Origin: Corynebacterium sp. NML130628
GTDB taxonomy: Bacteria; Actinomycetota; Actinomycetes; Mycobacteriales; Mycobacteriaceae
NCBI RefSeq assembly: GCF_001875665.1
Contig: NZ_MLAL01000028.1
Span: 123,426-187,425 of the forward strand
Reading direction: 5' to 3'
Length of the DNA: 64,000 bases
Numbering within the stretch: position 1 is the first letter of the stretch; each line of letters begins with the position of its first letter. The position numbers were made by a program, and so were the translations under genes. Of this stretch, positions 62,573-64,000 are shown piece by piece. The notes below the pieces were generated by a model. That model worked only from the letters and a program-made list of their open reading frames with translations. It did no database searches and was not told the origin of the DNA.

Positions 62573-63177
62573 TCGTCGTCCATCTCTGCGAAGGCTTCCT
62601 CCACGGAGTCATACTCCTCGCGGGAAGCCTCCCAGACCTCTTTCGCTGCTGAGAAGTTCACTGCCGCGATAATGACGCCAACAACGATGTCGAACCAGGC
62701 AGTCGGCCAAACAAACGTGAGCAAACCGGCAACGATGATGAGCACGTTCGCCAGCGCGTCGTTACGCGCGGCGAGCCACGCACCCTTCGCCAACGACGAA
62801 CCCTGGTCACGCAGCTTGAGCAAGATCACCGCGCAGATGAGGTTGACCGCCAACGCGCCCAGAGCCACACCCGTGAGTCCCTCCGGCGAAGGTGGGACCG
62901 GGTTGAGAATCTTGGTCACCACCATGACAACCGCCGCGATCGCCGGAATCAGGATCAACGTCGCCAACACACTGCCCGCCGTGCGACGCCGCGCCGCAGG
63001 CCATGCAACCGCGAAGAACACCAGGAAGTTAATCGCCGTGTCCTCGAAAAAGTCGGCGGAATCCGCTGCGAGCGAGGCAGAGCCAATCACCAGCGCGGCG
63101 ATAAACTCGACGAAAAAGTACGCAAGGTTCAGCAGCGCAACAACCAGCACTGCTCGGCGGATCTGCTGCGCGGCCAC
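62569..63177 (-). CDS. Short CDF-like cation transporter
   Basis: A 202-aa protein with six hydrophobic segments and no cytoplasmic C-terminal domain, so it is about 100 residues shorter than ordinary cation diffusion facilitators. SLAADSADFFEDTAINFLVF matches CDF helix 2 (Asp-x3-Asp site), and AARNDALANVLIIVAGLLTF matches helix 5, where the second site residue is Asn rather than Asp/His. An acidic C-terminus (REEYDSVEEAFAEMDDD) ends it. The GTG start has AAGGAG upstream. Function as a metal exporter is inferred, and site changes leave doubt. Confidence 0.72.
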   Translation of the reverse strand: MAAQQIRRAVLVVALLNLAYFFVEFIAALVIGSASLAADSADFFEDTAINFLVFFAVAWPAARRRTAGSVLATLILIPAIAAVVMVVTKILNPVPPSPEGLTGVALGALAVNLICAVILLKLRDQGSSLAKGAWLAARNDALANVLIIVAGLLTFVWPTAWFDIVVGVIIAAVNFSAAKEVWEASREEYDSVEEAFAEMDDD

Positions 63178-63386
63178 GGTGTTCTCCTTTTCTTCAGCTG
63201 TCTTGCGTGTAACACCCTAGCGACGGCTACTGCTCTGCACTAAACGTCCCTGGATGTTCACTGTTCACCGTGTACCACAATGCATGGCAAGCAACCAATG
63301 CTAGGGAATGTATCCTCACCAAACACATCGAATGCACTCACGGAATGCTGCTTCGCACTGCGTTGCGAGTCAGCGGTAGGAGTAGG
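63178..63386. other. Intergenic stretch, nothing recognised
   Basis: About 209 bases. It contains the leader of the CDF-like gene (AAGGAG) and an extended -10-like TAGGGTGTT. No tRNA, hairpin of note or open frame could be supported. Confidence 0.4.
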
Positions 63387-63923
63387 TCAGCGCTGCGCCA
63401 CCAGCGGCAGGTTTACGGCGGTGTCGAAGATGAGGTTGTCGAGAATGCCGGAGCTTTTACGGAACTCGTCGCGGGCTGCTTCTGCGAGGTCTTTCAGCAC
63501 AGCGCGTTTACTGCCACGCCCGTCGAGGTTATCGTCATCGTCCGACTCGGCCTCTGGCGGCTTGTCGACGCCCGCTTCCTCTTCCTTGACGCCGGTAGAT
63601 TCTTGGGGCGCAGGCTGGCTTAAGGCACTGCCCTGCTCGGTGCTGGTGGGTTCGCCGCCGTCTGCCTGTGCGGCAAACATTCGTACCCACGGGCGAATAC
63701 GGTCTGTGAAGTCCTCGGGCGCAGCGATCTGTGTGCAGTCGCACCCAGAGTGTCGCTGAAACGGCTGATCCCAGTAGCCACGCTTGCCATACGAATCGTC
63801 GGGGCTAAGGATGAGCCTCGGCTCTCGTGGCGCTCCTGCCTCTGGCGAGCTGCACCTCGAAAAGTTCCCAGCCCGCCGCCCGCCGTTGAGTTGTGAACCC
63901 CCGTCGACTCGTTTGAATAAAAC
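63387..63923 (-). pseudogene. Open frame without a start codon; probable gene remnant
   Basis: The frame is open for 178 codons from 63923 (just after a TAA) to the stop at 63387, but has no ATG, GTG or TTG until an ATG at 63680. The stretch LILSPDDSYGKRGYWDQPFQ, followed by CDCTQIAAPEDFTDRIRPWV, looks protein-coding upstream of that ATG. In another frame just upstream, WELFEVQLARGRSATRAE also looks coding. A frameshift near 63815 would join them, so this is probably a decayed gene. From 63680 a 97-aa protein (acidic middle DDDDN) is still possible. A TATAGT box (63933-63928) precedes it. No family recognised. Confidence 0.5.
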
Positions 63924-63968
63924 TTACTATACCCGCTGGTAAACAGCAAGATCACGCCCTATATTAAT

Positions 63969-63988
63969 CCCCACCAACTGCGGTGGGG
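63969..63988. other. Perfect hairpin at the right window edge
   Basis: CCCCACC (63969-63975) and GGTGGGG (63982-63988) flank a 6-nt loop. It could be a terminator of a gene to the right or the stem of a repeat such as a CRISPR repeat; only one copy is in the window. Confidence 0.35.
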
Positions 63989-64000
63989 CCTTATAGGCTG

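Overview
This window is a chromosomal segment of a Corynebacterium species. The evidence is gene content and gene order: mca, a DUF4307 gene and greA; mfd; glmU and prs; rplY with two pth genes; rpfB, rsmA and ispE; metG, tatD, rsmI and pmt. To these add mycothiol chemistry (mca), a Z-isoprenyl diphosphate synthase of the Rv1086 type, a GapB-type GAPDH, an actinobacterial O-mannosyltransferase and many leaderless genes. The DNA is fairly GC-rich and densely coding. No insertion sequence, prophage, integrase or cas gene was recognised.

Layout. 1-8.6 kb: a GNAT acetyltransferase cut by the window edge, an LGFP lipoprotein, a divergent pair made of a LysR-type effector domain without HTH and a DUF5997 protein, then glyA, coaA, a prenyl synthase, mca, greA and a lipoprotein. 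8.6-12.3 kb: a Bax-inhibitor-like membrane protein, a heavily decayed acyltransferase/SGNH pseudogene, a methyltransferase and a tRNA-Leu(UAA) with a short variable loop. 12.3-24.7 kb: mfd with an overlapping tetR gene, tRNA-Gln, a Tat-exported multicopper oxidase, an MFS exporter, glmU-prs, an amino acid permease and an aminotransferase. 24.7-30.4 kb: rplY with a terminator-like leader, tandem pth paralogues, an FMN reductase, prfC and a YihY/BrkB membrane protein. 30.4-35 kb: a DtxR-family regulator converging on a four-gene Mn/Zn/Fe ABC importer whose promoter carries a palindromic operator. 35-39.6 kb: a two-gene surface operon (Rib/Cna-B-like repeat protein plus a membrane-anchored metzincin). 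39.7-46.2 kb: gapB, a HAD phosphatase, a 58-aa coiled-coil protein, a glutamate-synthase-like FMN enzyme, mpg, ppk2 and a quinol-monooxygenase-like protein. 46.3-52.8 kb: a GntR regulator, an ABC-F protein, ispE, rsmA, rpfB and tatD. 52.8-64 kb: a DUF3806 protein, an MFS exporter, metG, a BCCT transporter, rsmI, pmt, an anti-sigma-like protein, doxX, tag, a short CDF-like protein, and a gene remnant at the right edge.

Functional threads. Cell-envelope building blocks come from glmU, ispE and the prenyl synthase. Cell-surface or exported functions are rpfB, pmt (which may glycosylate exported proteins), the surface operon, the oxidase and several lipoproteins. Translation and repair are covered by metG, prfC, pth, rsmA, rsmI, rplY, mfd, mpg and tag. 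Metal homeostasis is covered by the ABC importer and its regulator.

The observations most worth following are four. (1) The metzincin/Rib surface pair at 35-39.5 kb. (2) The LysR-effector/DUF5997 pair, in which one partner lacks the HTH and the other is an exact 50-residue tandem duplication. (3) A recurring TANNNT-N6/7-start leaderless arrangement, including a nearly symmetric 12-bp divergent promoter and a terminator fused to a leaderless promoter. (4) A Tag glycosylase lacking all four zinc ligands known from E. coli Tag.
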